Assembly (NCBI RefSeq): GCF_009720825.1
Contig: NZ_WNKY01000011.1
Coordinates: 62,001 to 126,000 of the forward strand
From: Duganella radicis
GTDB taxonomy: Bacteria > Pseudomonadota > Gammaproteobacteria > Burkholderiales > Burkholderiaceae_D
Length of the DNA stretch: 64,000 nt
Direction: 5' to 3'
A model generated the notes under the pieces. That model was given only the letters and a program-made list of their open reading frames with translations, did no database searches and was not told the DNA's origin. Below, in pieces: positions 30,218-39,213 of this stretch (its first letter is position 1; each line of letters opens with the position of its first letter). Made by a program: the position numbers and the translations under genes.

Positions 30218-30934
30218 TTAAACGTGAACCAGTGTACCCTCATCCTCGCCCATGATCACGCGCATCAGCGCGCCCGGCTTGGTGATGGAGAACACTTTGA
30301 TCGGCAGTTTCTGGTCGCGGCACAGCGCGAACGCGGTGGCGTCCATCACCTGCAAGTGCTTGGCGATCGCTTCATCGAAGCTGATCGAGCTGTACAGCGT
30401 GGCGTTCGGGTCTTTCTTCGGATCGGCGGTGTACACGCCGTCCACCTTGGTGGCTTTCAGCACGATTTCCGCGCTCACTTCCGAACCGCGCAGCGAGGCG
30501 GCGGTGTCGGTGGTGAAGAACGGGTTGCCGGTGCCGGCCGCGAACACCACGACCTTGCCTTCTTCCAGGTATTGCAGCGCTTTCGGGCGCACGTAGGGCT
30601 CGACCACCTGCTCGATGCCGATGGCCGACATCACGCGTGCGGTGATGCCGACATGGCGCATGGCGTCCGCCAGGGCCAGCGCGTTCATCACGGTGGCCAG
30701 CATGCCCATGTAGTCGGCGGTGGCGCGGTCCATGCCTTGCGCGCCGGGCGCCACACCACGGAAGATATTGCCGCCGCCAATGACGATCGCCAGTTCCACG
30801 CCCAGTTTCGCGACCTCGGCCACATCGGCCACCGTCCGTTCGATCGTGGCGCGGTTGATGCCGTAAGGATCATCGCCCATCAGGGCTTCGCCGGACAGTT
30901 TGAGGAGGACGCGCTTATAGGCTGGTTTGGACAT
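30218..30934 (-). CDS. pyrH: UMP kinase
   Basis: A 238-residue amino-acid-kinase-fold protein: [14 protein letters not shown] at the N-terminus, [40 protein letters not shown] and [15 protein letters not shown]. It phosphorylates UMP to UDP and is normally hexameric and GTP-regulated. It has an independent leader downstream of the tsf terminator, with a GC-rich hairpin (GCCCG/CGGGC, 30996-31009) in the gap. Confidence 0.98.
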   Translation of the reverse strand: MSKPAYKRVLLKLSGEALMGDDPYGINRATIERTVADVAEVAKLGVELAIVIGGGNIFRGVAPGAQGMDRATADYMGMLATVMNALALADAMRHVGITARVMSAIGIEQVVEPYVRPKALQYLEEGKVVVFAAGTGNPFFTTDTAASLRGSEVSAEIVLKATKVDGVYTADPKKDPNATLYSSISFDEAIAKHLQVMDATAFALCRDQKLPIKVFSITKPGALMRVIMGEDEGTLVHV

Positions 30935-31023
30935 GAGACGGGGCTCCTATTGATTGGGTTGTACGGGGTAAGTCTGCCGGCGCCTATGATACCTCGCCCG
31001 ACGCCGGGCACTGCTGCGGGCTT

Positions 31024-31050
31024 AAAAAAACGGGCCTCTCGGCCCGTTTT
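31024..31050 (-). terminator. Intrinsic terminator after tsf
   Basis: On the minus strand AAAACGGGCC-GAGA-GGCCCGTTTT is a perfect 10-bp stem followed by a run of T. It starts 6 bp after the tsf stop. Confidence 0.88.
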
Positions 31051-31055
31051 CTTTA

Positions 31056-31970
31056 TTACGCTCCTTTGGAAGCGGCCATCTGTGCGGCCACTTCCGCTGC
31101 GAAGTCGTCTACTTTCTTCTCGATACCTTCGCCCACCACGTACATGGTGAAGGCTTTCACGGTGGTCGATTTCTCTTTCAGCATCTGCTCGATCGATTGC
31201 TTGTCGTTCTTCACGAAAGCCTGGTTCAGCAGCGACACTTCCTTCAGGTACTTCTGTACCGAGCCTTCCAGACGCTTGGCGACGATGTCGGCAGGCTGTA
31301 CTGGCTTGCCGGCGGCCACGGCGGCAGCCGCGTCTTCGTCGGCCTTCAGCTTGGCGACCGAACGCTCTTTCTCGATCAGTTCCGCTGGAACTTGCTCCGA
31401 CGACAGGGCGACCGGTTTCATCGCGGCGATGTGCATCGCCACGTCTTTACCGACTTGCTCGTCGGCGCCGTCGAACTCGACCATCACGCCGATGCGGGTG
31501 CCGTGCAGGTACGAAGCCAGCTTGGCGGTGGTTTCGAAACGCTGGAAACGACGGATCGACATGTTTTCGCCGATCTTGCCGATCAGGGCCGAACGCACTT
31601 CGTCCAGGGTTTTGCCGTCGGCGGCCGGCAGGGCCAGCAGGGCAGCCACGTCGGCCGGGTTCTTTTCCGCAACCAGACGGGCGGCGGTGTTCGCCAGGGC
31701 CAGGAAGTCGTCGTTTTTGGCCACGAAGTCGGTTTCCGAGTTCACTTCCACCAAGGCGCCCACGCCGCCGGCGATGTAGGTCGCCACCACGCCTTCGGCG
31801 GTGATGCGGCTTGCTGCCTTACCAGCCTTGCCGCCCAGCTTGACGCGCAGGATCTCTTCCGCACGACCCATGTCGCCGTCGGCTTCGGTCAGTGCTTTTT
31901 TGCATTCCATCATCGGCGCGTCGGTTTTCGCGCGCAGTTCGCCTACCATTGCTGCGGTAATAGCTGCCAT
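31056..31970 (-). CDS. tsf: Elongation factor Ts
   Basis: A 304-residue protein: an N-terminal UBA-like domain ([25 protein letters not shown]), the EF-Tu contact TDFVAKND, and a duplicated core with a C-terminal module. It is the guanine-nucleotide exchange factor for EF-Tu. It is downstream of rpsB and separated from it by a terminator-like hairpin at 32021-32057. GGAGA before ATG supports the start. Confidence 0.98.
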   Translation of the reverse strand: MAAITAAMVGELRAKTDAPMMECKKALTEADGDMGRAEEILRVKLGGKAGKAASRITAEGVVATYIAGGVGALVEVNSETDFVAKNDDFLALANTAARLVAEKNPADVAALLALPAADGKTLDEVRSALIGKIGENMSIRRFQRFETTAKLASYLHGTRIGVMVEFDGADEQVGKDVAMHIAAMKPVALSSEQVPAELIEKERSVAKLKADEDAAAAVAAGKPVQPADIVAKRLEGSVQKYLKEVSLLNQAFVKNDKQSIEQMLKEKSTTVKAFTMYVVGEGIEKKVDDFAAEVAAQMAASKGA

Positions 31971-31981
31971 GTGTTTCTCCT

Positions 31982-32004
31982 GTATTCGGTATTCAGTATT
32001 CGGT
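31982..32004. repeat. Short direct repeat upstream of tsf
   Basis: GTATTCGGT occurs at 31982-31990 and 31996-32004, with ATTCA between, in the rpsB-tsf spacer. It may be a replication slippage product or part of the leader structure. Confidence 0.5.
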
Positions 32005-32020
32005 GGGGGTGCTTTATGTC

Positions 32021-32057
32021 AAAAAAAAGGGGGAGCTGTTGGCCACCCCTTTTTTTC
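32021..32057 (-). terminator. Hairpin with T/A flanks in the rpsB-tsf spacer (attenuator-like)
   Basis: A run of eight A and GGGGG (32021-32033) faces CCCC and a T run (32046-32057), so either strand gives a stem followed by T. For the rpsB-tsf transcript this is an internal terminator or attenuator that would let only part of transcription reach tsf. Confidence 0.6.
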
Positions 32058-32077
32058 TTACAGCCTGTCAGGAACGA

Positions 32078-32830
32078 TTAAGCCTGTTCGTTGACTTCGA
32101 CGAATTCGTCGCCGGCTGCGGCTTTCACCAGCTCAACAACTTCCGCGCCAGCGGCCGAACGGCCTTCCAGGATCGCGTCTGCCACGCCGCGGGCGTACAG
32201 CGTGATGGCTTTCGACGAGTCGTCGTTGCCTGGAATGACGTACTGCACGCCTTCTGGCGAGTGGTTGGTATCGACCACGCCGATCACTGGGATACCCAGC
32301 TTAGCGGCTTCGGTGATGGCGCCCTTGTGGTAGCCAACGTCAACGACGAAGATGGCGTCAGGAACGCCGCCCATGTCTTTGATGCCGCCGATCGATTTTT
32401 GCAGCTTGACGATTTCGCGTTGGAACATCAGCGCTTCTTTTTTCGACAGCTTCTCAACCGAACCGTCTTCCAGAGCGGCTTCCATGTCTTTCAGGCGCTT
32501 GATCGAGGTCTTGATGGTCTTGAAGTTGGTCAGCATGCCGCCCAGCCAACGCTGGTCAACATAAGGAACGCCTGCGCGCTGGGCTTCGGCGGCGATGATA
32601 TCGCGGGCCTGACGCTTGGTGCCAACCATCAGGATGGTGCCACGGCTAGCGGCAACCTGTTTCACGTGCTTCATCGCTTCCTGATACATACCCATCGTCT
32701 TTTCCAGATTGATGATATGGATCTTGTTGCGGTGACCGAAGATGAACGGTGCCATCTTTGGGTTCCAGAAACGGGTTTGGTGACCGAAGTGGACACCGGC
32801 TTCCAGCATTTCGCGCATAGTTACGGACAT
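32078..32830 (-). CDS. rpsB: 30S ribosomal protein S2
   Basis: A 250-residue protein with the family start [57 protein letters not shown] and [12 protein letters not shown]. It binds the 30S body near protein S1. GGAG lies 7 nt before the ATG. Expression in proteobacteria is usually autoregulated through the leader, and an inverted repeat is present in this leader. Confidence 0.99.
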   Translation of the reverse strand: MSVTMREMLEAGVHFGHQTRFWNPKMAPFIFGHRNKIHIINLEKTMGMYQEAMKHVKQVAASRGTILMVGTKRQARDIIAAEAQRAGVPYVDQRWLGGMLTNFKTIKTSIKRLKDMEAALEDGSVEKLSKKEALMFQREIVKLQKSIGGIKDMGGVPDAIFVVDVGYHKGAITEAAKLGIPVIGVVDTNHSPEGVQYVIPGNDDSSKAITLYARGVADAILEGRSAAGAEVVELVKAAAGDEFVEVNEQA

Positions 32831-32853
32831 AATTTACTCCAGGGTTAGTTCTG

Positions 32854-32900
32854 GAATCCGATCAGTCACCCATGAAAAGGCACCCTTGTCGACCGGATTC
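32854..32900 (-). promoter_or_regulatory. Inverted repeat in the rpsB leader (candidate S2 autoregulatory structure)
   Basis: GAATCCG (32854-32860) and CGGATTC (32894-32900) could pair in the rpsB mRNA leader, about 25 nt upstream of the start codon. In gamma-proteobacteria S2 represses its own mRNA through a conserved leader. Whether this stem is the equivalent is inferred. Confidence 0.4.
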
Positions 32901-32920
32901 GCGTGTTTAAATTAATGAAA

Positions 32921-32948
32921 TTTACAACATTGCCTAAACCAAATTCAA
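32921..32948 (-). promoter_or_regulatory. Candidate rpsB promoter
   Basis: The minus strand has TTGAAT (32943-32948), 16 bp, then TGTAAA (32921-32926). The predicted leader is about 85 nt and contains the inverted repeat. Consensus match only. Confidence 0.4.
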
Positions 32949-33019
32949 GCAACCCGAGATTCTACCCTGAAAACAGGGGCTACGGCAAGCCTTCCCTCCA
33001 TGGTGCAATGCCCCACGAC

Positions 33020-33034
33020 GGTGCGGCCCGCACC
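33020..33034. repeat. Hyphenated palindrome in rpsB/PEP-CTERM divergent region
   Basis: GGTGCGG-C-CCGCACC, 7-bp perfect arms. It is suited to a dimeric regulator or a small hairpin and lies about 140 bp upstream of the PEP-CTERM gene. Confidence 0.45.
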
Positions 33035-33177
33035 AATGTGAATCATAGAAAAAATAAATACGCGAAAGCATCACAATAGCTGCATAAAATGTAATATCAT
33101 GGGAGACATTAAAGTTACGCTACATTAACCCTCGCCGCGCCTAACCCCTGCGATAGCGTCCAGCCTGAGAGATTTTT

Positions 33178-33963
33178 ATGCCTTTACTGCTCGCCGTTAG
33201 CCTTGCCGCCGCCATCCAACCGACTTGCTCGTGGGATAATCCGGGGCACAATCCCTACACCGGTGGCGCCGCGGCCGCCATCGACCGTTACACCGACATT
33301 CCTGAAGCCGTGCGCAGCACGCTCAAGCGCCGCATGGAAGAAGGCCAGTCCGACGACCAGGTCAACATCACCCGCGACAACATCGCCGGCAAATACCAGT
33401 ACGACAGCGCCATCCGCGACATGCACTTCGGCCGCGCCTCGATGTGCGCCACCGTCACCCGCGGCAAATGGGCGCCTGCCCGCAACGAGCCGGGTGCCGT
33501 GTACTGCGTCGAGCAGCACTGCATCCTGGTGCCGCGCATTTGCGGCAACGTCAGCCGCATCACCCGCAGCGCGCCCGCCGTGGCGGCGGGGCCGAAAGCA
33601 CCGCCGGCGGAAGCCCGGCGCGAAGCCGGCGCCCCGGTCGAATTCGCCGACCTGGGCCTGGTTGACGCCCCGGAGCGCGAACCGGTCGACCTCGACGATC
33701 CGACCGAAATCGAGCGCCGCAACGCCAACAACCGCGCCCTGCGCGCGCTGGGCCACGCCGGCGACCTGCTGACCGAAGAGGAACTGGCCGACGCGGCCGA
33801 CCTGAGCCGCTACGGCCTGTTCGGCCGCAACAGCGCCTTGGGCGACGACGAGTACGGCCTGGCCCAGCCGGTGCCGGAAGCCGACACCTGGGCCATGCTG
33901 CTGGCCGGCCTGGGCCTGCTGGGCTGGCAGGCCCGCCGCCGCGCCCGCAAGGCCGCCAAATAA
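33178..33963 (+). CDS. MHFG-type PEP-CTERM protein
   Basis: A 261-residue exported protein. A hydrophobic N-terminus (MPLLLAVSLAAAIQ) precedes a conserved core with ITRDNIAGKYQYDSAIRDMHFG and Cys residues in SMCATV, YCVEQHC and RICGNV. A charged linker follows, then the C-terminal sorting signal VPEADTWAMLLAGLGLLGW and a basic tail (RRRARKAAK). PEP-CTERM proteins are processed by exosortase for surface or exopolysaccharide attachment. Exosortase and EPS genes are not in the window. The MHFG family matches the core motif; its function is not known. Confidence 0.82.
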   Translation: MPLLLAVSLAAAIQPTCSWDNPGHNPYTGGAAAAIDRYTDIPEAVRSTLKRRMEEGQSDDQVNITRDNIAGKYQYDSAIRDMHFGRASMCATVTRGKWAPARNEPGAVYCVEQHCILVPRICGNVSRITRSAPAVAAGPKAPPAEARREAGAPVEFADLGLVDAPEREPVDLDDPTEIERRNANNRALRALGHAGDLLTEEELADAADLSRYGLFGRNSALGDDEYGLAQPVPEADTWAMLLAGLGLLGWQARRRARKAAK

Positions 33964-34003
33964 GGCCCGGCGGCGACAGCCGCACGACAGCCCCGCCGTC
34001 GTT

Positions 34004-34009
34004 TATAAT
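34004..34009 (+). promoter_or_regulatory. -10 element upstream of map-glnD
   Basis: A perfect TATAAT hexamer. Transcription would begin near 34016, giving a leader of about 83 nt to the map ATG. The -35 position is GC-rich and poorly matched. Confidence 0.45.
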
Positions 34010-34098
34010 TTCGACATATTGCACGCCACGCCGCCACGCTCTTCAACGAGCAGCGCGCCGGGCGTGTTCACCGTTTACTTTGCAGATTGCGATCCAAT

Positions 34099-34920
34099 AT
34101 GTCTATCTCCATCAAAACCGCCGAAGATATCGAAGGCATGCGCCTTGCCGGCCGCCTCGGTTCCGAAGTGCTGGACTACATCACCCCGTTCGTCAAGCCG
34201 GGCGTCACCACCGGCGAACTGGATCGCCTGTGCCACGAATACATGGTCAACGTGCAGGGCACCGTCCCGGCGCCGCTGAACTACTGCCCGCCGGGCTACA
34301 CGCCCTACCCCAAGGCCATCTGCACCTCGGTCAACGACGTGATCTGCCACGGCATCCCGGGCGACAAGGTGTTGAAAAATGGCGACGTCGTCAACCTCGA
34401 CATCACCGTCATCAAGGATGGCTACCACGGCGACAACAGCCGCATGTTCTTCATCGGCGAGCCGTCGATCCTGGCCCGGCGCCTGTCGGAAGTGACTTAT
34501 GAGTGCATGTGGCTGGGCATCGAGCAAGTCAAGCCGGGCGCCTTCCTGGGCGACATCGGCCACGCCATCCAGCAGCACGCCGAAAAAGCCGGCTACAGCG
34601 TGGTGCGCGAATTCTGCGGCCACGGCATCGGCAAGGTGTTCCACGAAGAGCCGCAGGTGCTGCACTACGGCCGCCCCGGCACCGGCGTCAGGCTGGAAGC
34701 CGGCATGATCTTCACCATCGAGCCGATGATCAACGCCGGCCGCCGCGAAATCCGCGAAATGGGCGACGGCTGGACCATCAAAACCAAGGACCGCAGCCTG
34801 TCGGCCCAGTGGGAACACATGATCCTGGTGACCGAGACCGGCTACGAAGTGCTGACCCTGTCGGCCGGCAGCCCGCCGCCGCCGGCGTTCGTCACCGGCG
34901 CCGCCGCCAAGGCAGCGTAA
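34099..34920 (+). CDS. map: Methionine aminopeptidase, type I
   Basis: A 273-residue pita-bread metalloprotease starting MSISIKTAEDIEGMR. Metal ligands are the Asp pair in VVNLDITVIKDGYHGDNS, His in GHGIGKVFHEEP, Glu in FTIEPMIN and Glu in SAQWEHMILVT. It removes the initiator Met after deformylation. It is followed by glnD 3 bp later. In many proteobacteria map lies divergent next to rpsB; here the PEP-CTERM gene stands between them. Confidence 0.97.
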   Translation: MSISIKTAEDIEGMRLAGRLGSEVLDYITPFVKPGVTTGELDRLCHEYMVNVQGTVPAPLNYCPPGYTPYPKAICTSVNDVICHGIPGDKVLKNGDVVNLDITVIKDGYHGDNSRMFFIGEPSILARRLSEVTYECMWLGIEQVKPGAFLGDIGHAIQQHAEKAGYSVVREFCGHGIGKVFHEEPQVLHYGRPGTGVRLEAGMIFTIEPMINAGRREIREMGDGWTIKTKDRSLSAQWEHMILVTETGYEVLTLSAGSPPPPAFVTGAAAKAA

Positions 34921-34923
34921 ACC

Positions 34924-37506
34924 GTGAACGCGGCCGTGATGAAGAAGGAACTGCGCGAACAGCTCAAGCGCCAGCTGAAGGCCGACCGCCAGGTCGTCAT
35001 TGCCGCCTTCAAGGAAGACGGCAAGCCGGAAAAACTGCTGCGCAGCCTGCGCCAGACGGTCGATGCGGTGCTGTGCACCGCCTGGCACGCGGCCGATCTG
35101 CCGGACAACACGGCGCTGATCGGCGTCGGCGGCTACGGCCGCGGCGAGCTGTTCCCCTATTCCGACGTCGACCTGCTGATCCTGCTGGAGCGGGCGCCGG
35201 ACGCCGACACCACGGCCAAGCTGGAGGAACTGGTGCAACTGCTGTGGGATCTGGGCCTGGAAATCGGCCACAGCATCCGCACCGTGGACGAGTGCCTGAG
35301 CGAATCGGCGGCCGACATCACCGTGCAGACCAGCCTGCTTGAAGCGCGCATCATCTGCGGCGACGAGCAGCTGTTCCAGCAGCTGGAAACCCGCTACGCG
35401 GCCGCCATGGACCCGCGCGCCTTCTTCCACGCCAAGGTGCTGGAAATGAAGCAGCGGCACGCGAAATATGAGGACACCGCCTTCAGCCTGGAGCCCAACT
35501 GCAAGGAAAGTCCGGGCGGCCTGCGCGACCTGCAAGTGATCCTGTGGCTGGTGAAGGCCGCCGGCCTGGCCAACTCCTGGCGCACCCTGGCCACCAGCGG
35601 CCTGATCACGCAGACCGAAGCCAAGCAGCTGATGGAAAAGGAACGCGCCTTCAAGGACATCCGCGTGCGCCTGCACCTGCACGCCGGCCGCCGCGAGGAC
35701 CGGCTGGTGTTCGACGTCCAGACCGCGATCGCCGAATCGCTGGGCCTGACCGCCACCGGCAGCGGCGTCCACATGCGCCGCGCCAGCGAATACCTGATGC
35801 AGCGTTACTACTGGGCCGCCAAGACGGTCACCCAGCTCAACACCATCCTGCTGCAAAACATCGAGGAGCGGCTGTTCCCGCAATCGGGCGAGGCGGTGCG
35901 CATCAACGAGCGCTTCAACGATGTGAACGGCCTGATCGACATCGTCGAGGACGACACCTTCGAGAAGACGCCGTCGGCCATGCTGGAAATCTTCCTGCTG
36001 ATGACCGAGCGCCCTTCGCTCAAAGGCATGACGGCGCGCGCCACCCGCGCGCTGTGGCACGAGCGCTTCAAGATCGATGCGGCGTTCCGCGCCGATCCGG
36101 TCAACCGCGCGCTGTTCCTGCGCATCATGCAGGCGCCGGTGGGCGTCATCCACGCGCTGCGCCGCATGAACGACCTGTCGATCCTGGGCCGCTACCTGCC
36201 CAACTTCCGCAAGATCGTCGGCCAGATGCAGCACGACCTGTTCCACGTCTACACGGTGGACCAGCACATCCTGATGGTGGTGCGCAATATGCGCCGCTTC
36301 ACCATGGCCGAGCACGCGCACGAGTACCCGTTCTGTAGCCAGCTGATGGCCAACTTCCCGCAACCGTGGGTGCTGTTCCTGGCGGCGCTGTTCCACGACA
36401 TCGCCAAGGGCCGCGGCGGCGACCATTCCGAGCTGGGCATGGCCGACGCCGAGCAGTTCTGCCGCGATCACGGCATGAGCGACGAGGACACCGAACTGGT
36501 GGTGTTCCTGGTCGGCAACCACCTGACCATGTCGCAAGTGGCGCAGAAACAGGACTTGTCCGACCCGGACGTGATCCAGGCCTTCGCCAGGGTGGTGGGC
36601 GACGAGCGCCACCTGACCGGCCTGTACCTGCTGACCGTGGCCGACATCCGCGGCACCAGCCCGAAAGTCTGGAACGCCTGGAAAGCCAAGCTGCTGGAAG
36701 ACCTGTACAAGATCACCCTGCGCGTGCTGGGCGGCGAGGAGCACAGCGCCGACAACGAACTGCGCAACCGCCAGCAGGAGGCGCTGGCCACGCTGCGCCT
36801 GTACGGCCTGGCGCCGGACGCGCACGAGGCGTTCTGGAAGCAGCTGGACATGGCCTACTTCCTGCGCCACGACGCCTCCGACATCGCCTGGCAGACGCGC
36901 GCCCTGTACGAGCGCTTCAACAGCGAACAGCCGGTGGTCAAGTGCCGCCTGGCGCCGATCGGCGAGGGCTTGCAGATCGCCGTCTACATCAAGGACCAGC
37001 CCGACCTGTTCGCGCGCATTTGCAGCTATTTCGACCGCAAGAATTTCTCCATCCTCGACGCCAAGATCCACACCACGCGCCACGGCTACGCGCTGGACAC
37101 CTTCCTGGTCACCGAGCAGAACTTCGCCAAGAGCTACCGCGACATCATCAGCCTGATCGAGCACGAGTTGTGCGGCCTGCTGACCTCGCCCGAGCCGCTG
37201 CCGCCGCCGGGCAAGGGCCGCTTGTCGCGCCTGTCGCGCACCTTCCCGATCCAGCCGACCGTGGACCTGCGCCCGGACGAGCGCGGCCAATACTACCTGC
37301 TGTCGGTGGCCGCCAACGACCGCACCGGCCTGCTGTACTCGATCGCCAACGTGCTGACCAAGTACAAGATCAACCTGCACACGGCCAAGGTGATGACCCT
37401 GGGCGAGCGCGTGGAGGACGTGTTCCTGATCGATGGCGCCGCCCTGTCCAACGCCCGCAACCAGATCCAGCTGGAAACCGACCTGCTGGAAGCAATGAAG
37501 GTTTAA
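34924..37506 (+). CDS. glnD: [Protein-PII] uridylyltransferase / uridylyl-removing enzyme
   Basis: An 860-residue bifunctional nitrogen sensor. It has a nucleotidyltransferase domain with [20 protein letters not shown] (about residue 65), a GlnD linker region, an HD hydrolase domain ([16 protein letters not shown], about residue 490) and two C-terminal ACT domains (about 680-860) that bind glutamine. It uridylylates PII when nitrogen is short and reverses this when glutamine is high. The start is GTG 34924, 3 bp after map. It links to nitrogen control of uptake systems such as the urea operon downstream. Confidence 0.97.
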   Translation: MNAAVMKKELREQLKRQLKADRQVVIAAFKEDGKPEKLLRSLRQTVDAVLCTAWHAADLPDNTALIGVGGYGRGELFPYSDVDLLILLERAPDADTTAKLEELVQLLWDLGLEIGHSIRTVDECLSESAADITVQTSLLEARIICGDEQLFQQLETRYAAAMDPRAFFHAKVLEMKQRHAKYEDTAFSLEPNCKESPGGLRDLQVILWLVKAAGLANSWRTLATSGLITQTEAKQLMEKERAFKDIRVRLHLHAGRREDRLVFDVQTAIAESLGLTATGSGVHMRRASEYLMQRYYWAAKTVTQLNTILLQNIEERLFPQSGEAVRINERFNDVNGLIDIVEDDTFEKTPSAMLEIFLLMTERPSLKGMTARATRALWHERFKIDAAFRADPVNRALFLRIMQAPVGVIHALRRMNDLSILGRYLPNFRKIVGQMQHDLFHVYTVDQHILMVVRNMRRFTMAEHAHEYPFCSQLMANFPQPWVLFLAALFHDIAKGRGGDHSELGMADAEQFCRDHGMSDEDTELVVFLVGNHLTMSQVAQKQDLSDPDVIQAFARVVGDERHLTGLYLLTVADIRGTSPKVWNAWKAKLLEDLYKITLRVLGGEEHSADNELRNRQQEALATLRLYGLAPDAHEAFWKQLDMAYFLRHDASDIAWQTRALYERFNSEQPVVKCRLAPIGEGLQIAVYIKDQPDLFARICSYFDRKNFSILDAKIHTTRHGYALDTFLVTEQNFAKSYRDIISLIEHELCGLLTSPEPLPPPGKGRLSRLSRTFPIQPTVDLRPDERGQYYLLSVAANDRTGLLYSIANVLTKYKINLHTAKVMTLGERVEDVFLIDGAALSNARNQIQLETDLLEAMKV

Positions 37507-37530
37507 CCCCCGTTTTAAAAGAGTTTCGCA

Positions 37531-38280
37531 ATGTCTGAAGAATTACTCCGCCTGTCCAAACGCATGTCCGAACTGGGCCTGTGCTCGCGCCGCGAGGCCG
37601 ACGAATGGATCGCGCGCGGCTGGGTCCGGGTTGACGGCAAGGTCGTCAGCGAACTGGGCACCAAGATTTACCCGAGCCAGAAAGTCACGGTCGAGCGTCA
37701 GGCCGCCGCCGAGCAATCCAAGCGCGTGACCATCCTGATCAACAAGCCGATGGGCTACGTGTCCGGCCAGGCCGAGGACGGCTACCAGCCGGCCGTGGCC
37801 CTGATCAAGCCGGAAAACCGCTGGCCGGACGATCCGTCGCCGGAGCAGTTCCACCCGACGCAGCTGCGTTCGCTGGTGCCGGCCGGCCGCCTGGACATCG
37901 ACTCGGTCGGCCTGCTGGTGCTGACCCAGGACGGCCGCGTGGCCAAGCACCTGATCGGCGAGACCACCGAGGTCGACAAAGAGTATCTGGTGCGGGTCGA
38001 GTACACCAAGCCGGGCAAGCTGCCGGACAGCGACCTGAAAAAACTCAACCACGGCCTGTGGATGGACGGCAAGCCGCTGCTGCCGGCCAAGGTGCGCTGG
38101 CAAAACGACGACCAGCTCAGCTTTACGCTGAAGGAAGGCAAGAAACGCCAGATCCGCCGCATGTGCGAAATGGTGGGCTTGAAAGTTGTTGGATTGAAAC
38201 GGGTGCGCATCGGCAAAGTGAAACTGGGCGACCTGCCGGTCGGCCAATGGCGCTATTTGCGCCCGGACGAGCGCTTCTGA
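37531..38280 (+). CDS. Pseudouridine synthase, RsuA/RluB/RluE/RluF family
   Basis: A 249-residue protein with an N-terminal S4 RNA-binding domain (RLSKRMSELGLCSRREADEWI) and a catalytic domain with LINKPMGYVSG and the catalytic Asp in AGRLDIDSVGLLVL (about residue 121). The C-terminal motif KEGKKRQIRRMCEMVGLKV is typical. Length and the insertion before the catalytic Asp resemble RluF (23S U2604), but the target cannot be settled by eye. It is 24 bp downstream of glnD. Confidence 0.9.
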   Translation: MSEELLRLSKRMSELGLCSRREADEWIARGWVRVDGKVVSELGTKIYPSQKVTVERQAAAEQSKRVTILINKPMGYVSGQAEDGYQPAVALIKPENRWPDDPSPEQFHPTQLRSLVPAGRLDIDSVGLLVLTQDGRVAKHLIGETTEVDKEYLVRVEYTKPGKLPDSDLKKLNHGLWMDGKPLLPAKVRWQNDDQLSFTLKEGKKRQIRRMCEMVGLKVVGLKRVRIGKVKLGDLPVGQWRYLRPDERF

Positions 38281-38392
38281 ACCACAGGAAATCAAATTTC
38301 TTGCTATTTTGCAAGCCAAAAGACTGAAACCGCTGTAAACTGCGCAGATCGACCTCGCATCATAGAAGTCATTATCAAAGAGATATGCCGTC

Positions 38393-39160
38393 GTGAACGA
38401 TCCAATACCAAATGAATTTCGCCGCGGGCCCCCCACCCTAAAAGACGCTGTGGAGCCAATCGCGACGGGTTCGAAGCCCCACGACATGACCGATGAAAAT
38501 GACATCGGTGATGCCCTGTCCTTGCTGGCCGATAGCGGCGAGCCGGTGTCGATTTACCCGGCCGGCGCCACCAATGTGGTGATGGCGCGAATCAAGTCGG
38601 TCGACCCGAAGAATCCCTATTTTGTGCTGGAGCTGAACGAAGGCGAGTTCCTGCCGCCCGGCGACGCCACCTTTGTCGCCTGGCTGCGCTCGTCCAAGCT
38701 CCAGTTCAAGCTGAGCTCGGACACCTGGCCGGCCTTGCCGGAGCAGCCGACCCTGCTGAACCTGGAGTTCCCGCTCAAATGCCAGGTGCTGAACCGCCGC
38801 GCGTCGACGCGGCTGGAAACACCGCTGGGCGTGTACTACATGGCCTCCTTCGTCCTCAACGGCAAGCCCTATGAATTGCAGCTGTACGACTTTTCCGCCG
38901 GCGGCGTCGGCATGCGCGCGGCCCCGCGCGATGCGGTCGGCCTGCACGTGGGACGCAAGCTGCAACGCGTGCGGCTGGAGCTGGGCCCGGAGACAGTCAT
39001 GATCGCCGACCTGGAAGTGCGCCTGTCGCGCACCTTCCGCTCCTTCCTGCTGGGCGAACAGGTGCAGATCGGTTGCCAGTTCGCCAACCTGTCGCCGGCC
39101 ATGGAAGAGGAACTCAAGCGCCTGCTCGACAAGCTCAACGCCGGCAAGCGCTACGGTTAA
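38393..39160 (+). CDS. YcgR-like flagellar brake / PilZ c-di-GMP receptor
   Basis: A 255-residue protein with an N-terminal YcgR (PilZN) domain (residues about 40-125) and a C-terminal PilZ domain. The c-di-GMP binding motifs are RRASTR (about residue 132) and DFSAGGVGM (about residue 166). YcgR proteins slow flagellar rotation when c-di-GMP is high. The start is GTG 38393. A strong terminator follows 22 bp after the stop and reaches the next gene's ATG. Confidence 0.87.
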   Translation: MNDPIPNEFRRGPPTLKDAVEPIATGSKPHDMTDENDIGDALSLLADSGEPVSIYPAGATNVVMARIKSVDPKNPYFVLELNEGEFLPPGDATFVAWLRSSKLQFKLSSDTWPALPEQPTLLNLEFPLKCQVLNRRASTRLETPLGVYYMASFVLNGKPYELQLYDFSAGGVGMRAAPRDAVGLHVGRKLQRVRLELGPETVMIADLEVRLSRTFRSFLLGEQVQIGCQFANLSPAMEEELKRLLDKLNAGKRYG

Positions 39161-39181
39161 AGACAGGCATATTCCTTGCTT

Positions 39182-39213
39182 AAAAAGCAGCTAGTTCACT
39201 AGCTGCTTTTTTT
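39182..39213 (+). terminator. Perfect hairpin terminator abutting the next start codon
   Basis: AAAAAGCAGCTAG and CTAGCTGCTTTTT form a perfect 13-bp stem with a TTCA loop, then a run of seven T ending at 39213. The next ATG begins at 39214. Because the arms carry A and T tracts it can act on both strands. Confidence 0.9.

Larger units (their letters stand above)
32831..33177. other. 347-bp intergenic region between rpsB and the PEP-CTERM gene
   Basis: No gene is visible in this divergent region. It holds the rpsB leader with a 7-bp inverted repeat (32854-32900), a candidate rpsB promoter (32921-32948), a hyphenated palindrome (33020-33034) and an A+T-rich stretch (33040-33130) with TAAAAT and TAATAT hexamers that could serve the plus-strand gene. 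No clear -35 could be placed for the latter. Confidence 0.6.

Noticed and set aside
34075-37380. A 1101-codon open frame antisense to map-glnD
   Set aside because: It mirrors glnD codons in high-G+C DNA, is rich in repetitive His/Gln/Val/Arg composition, and has no recognisable domain; glnD on the plus strand is unmistakable.
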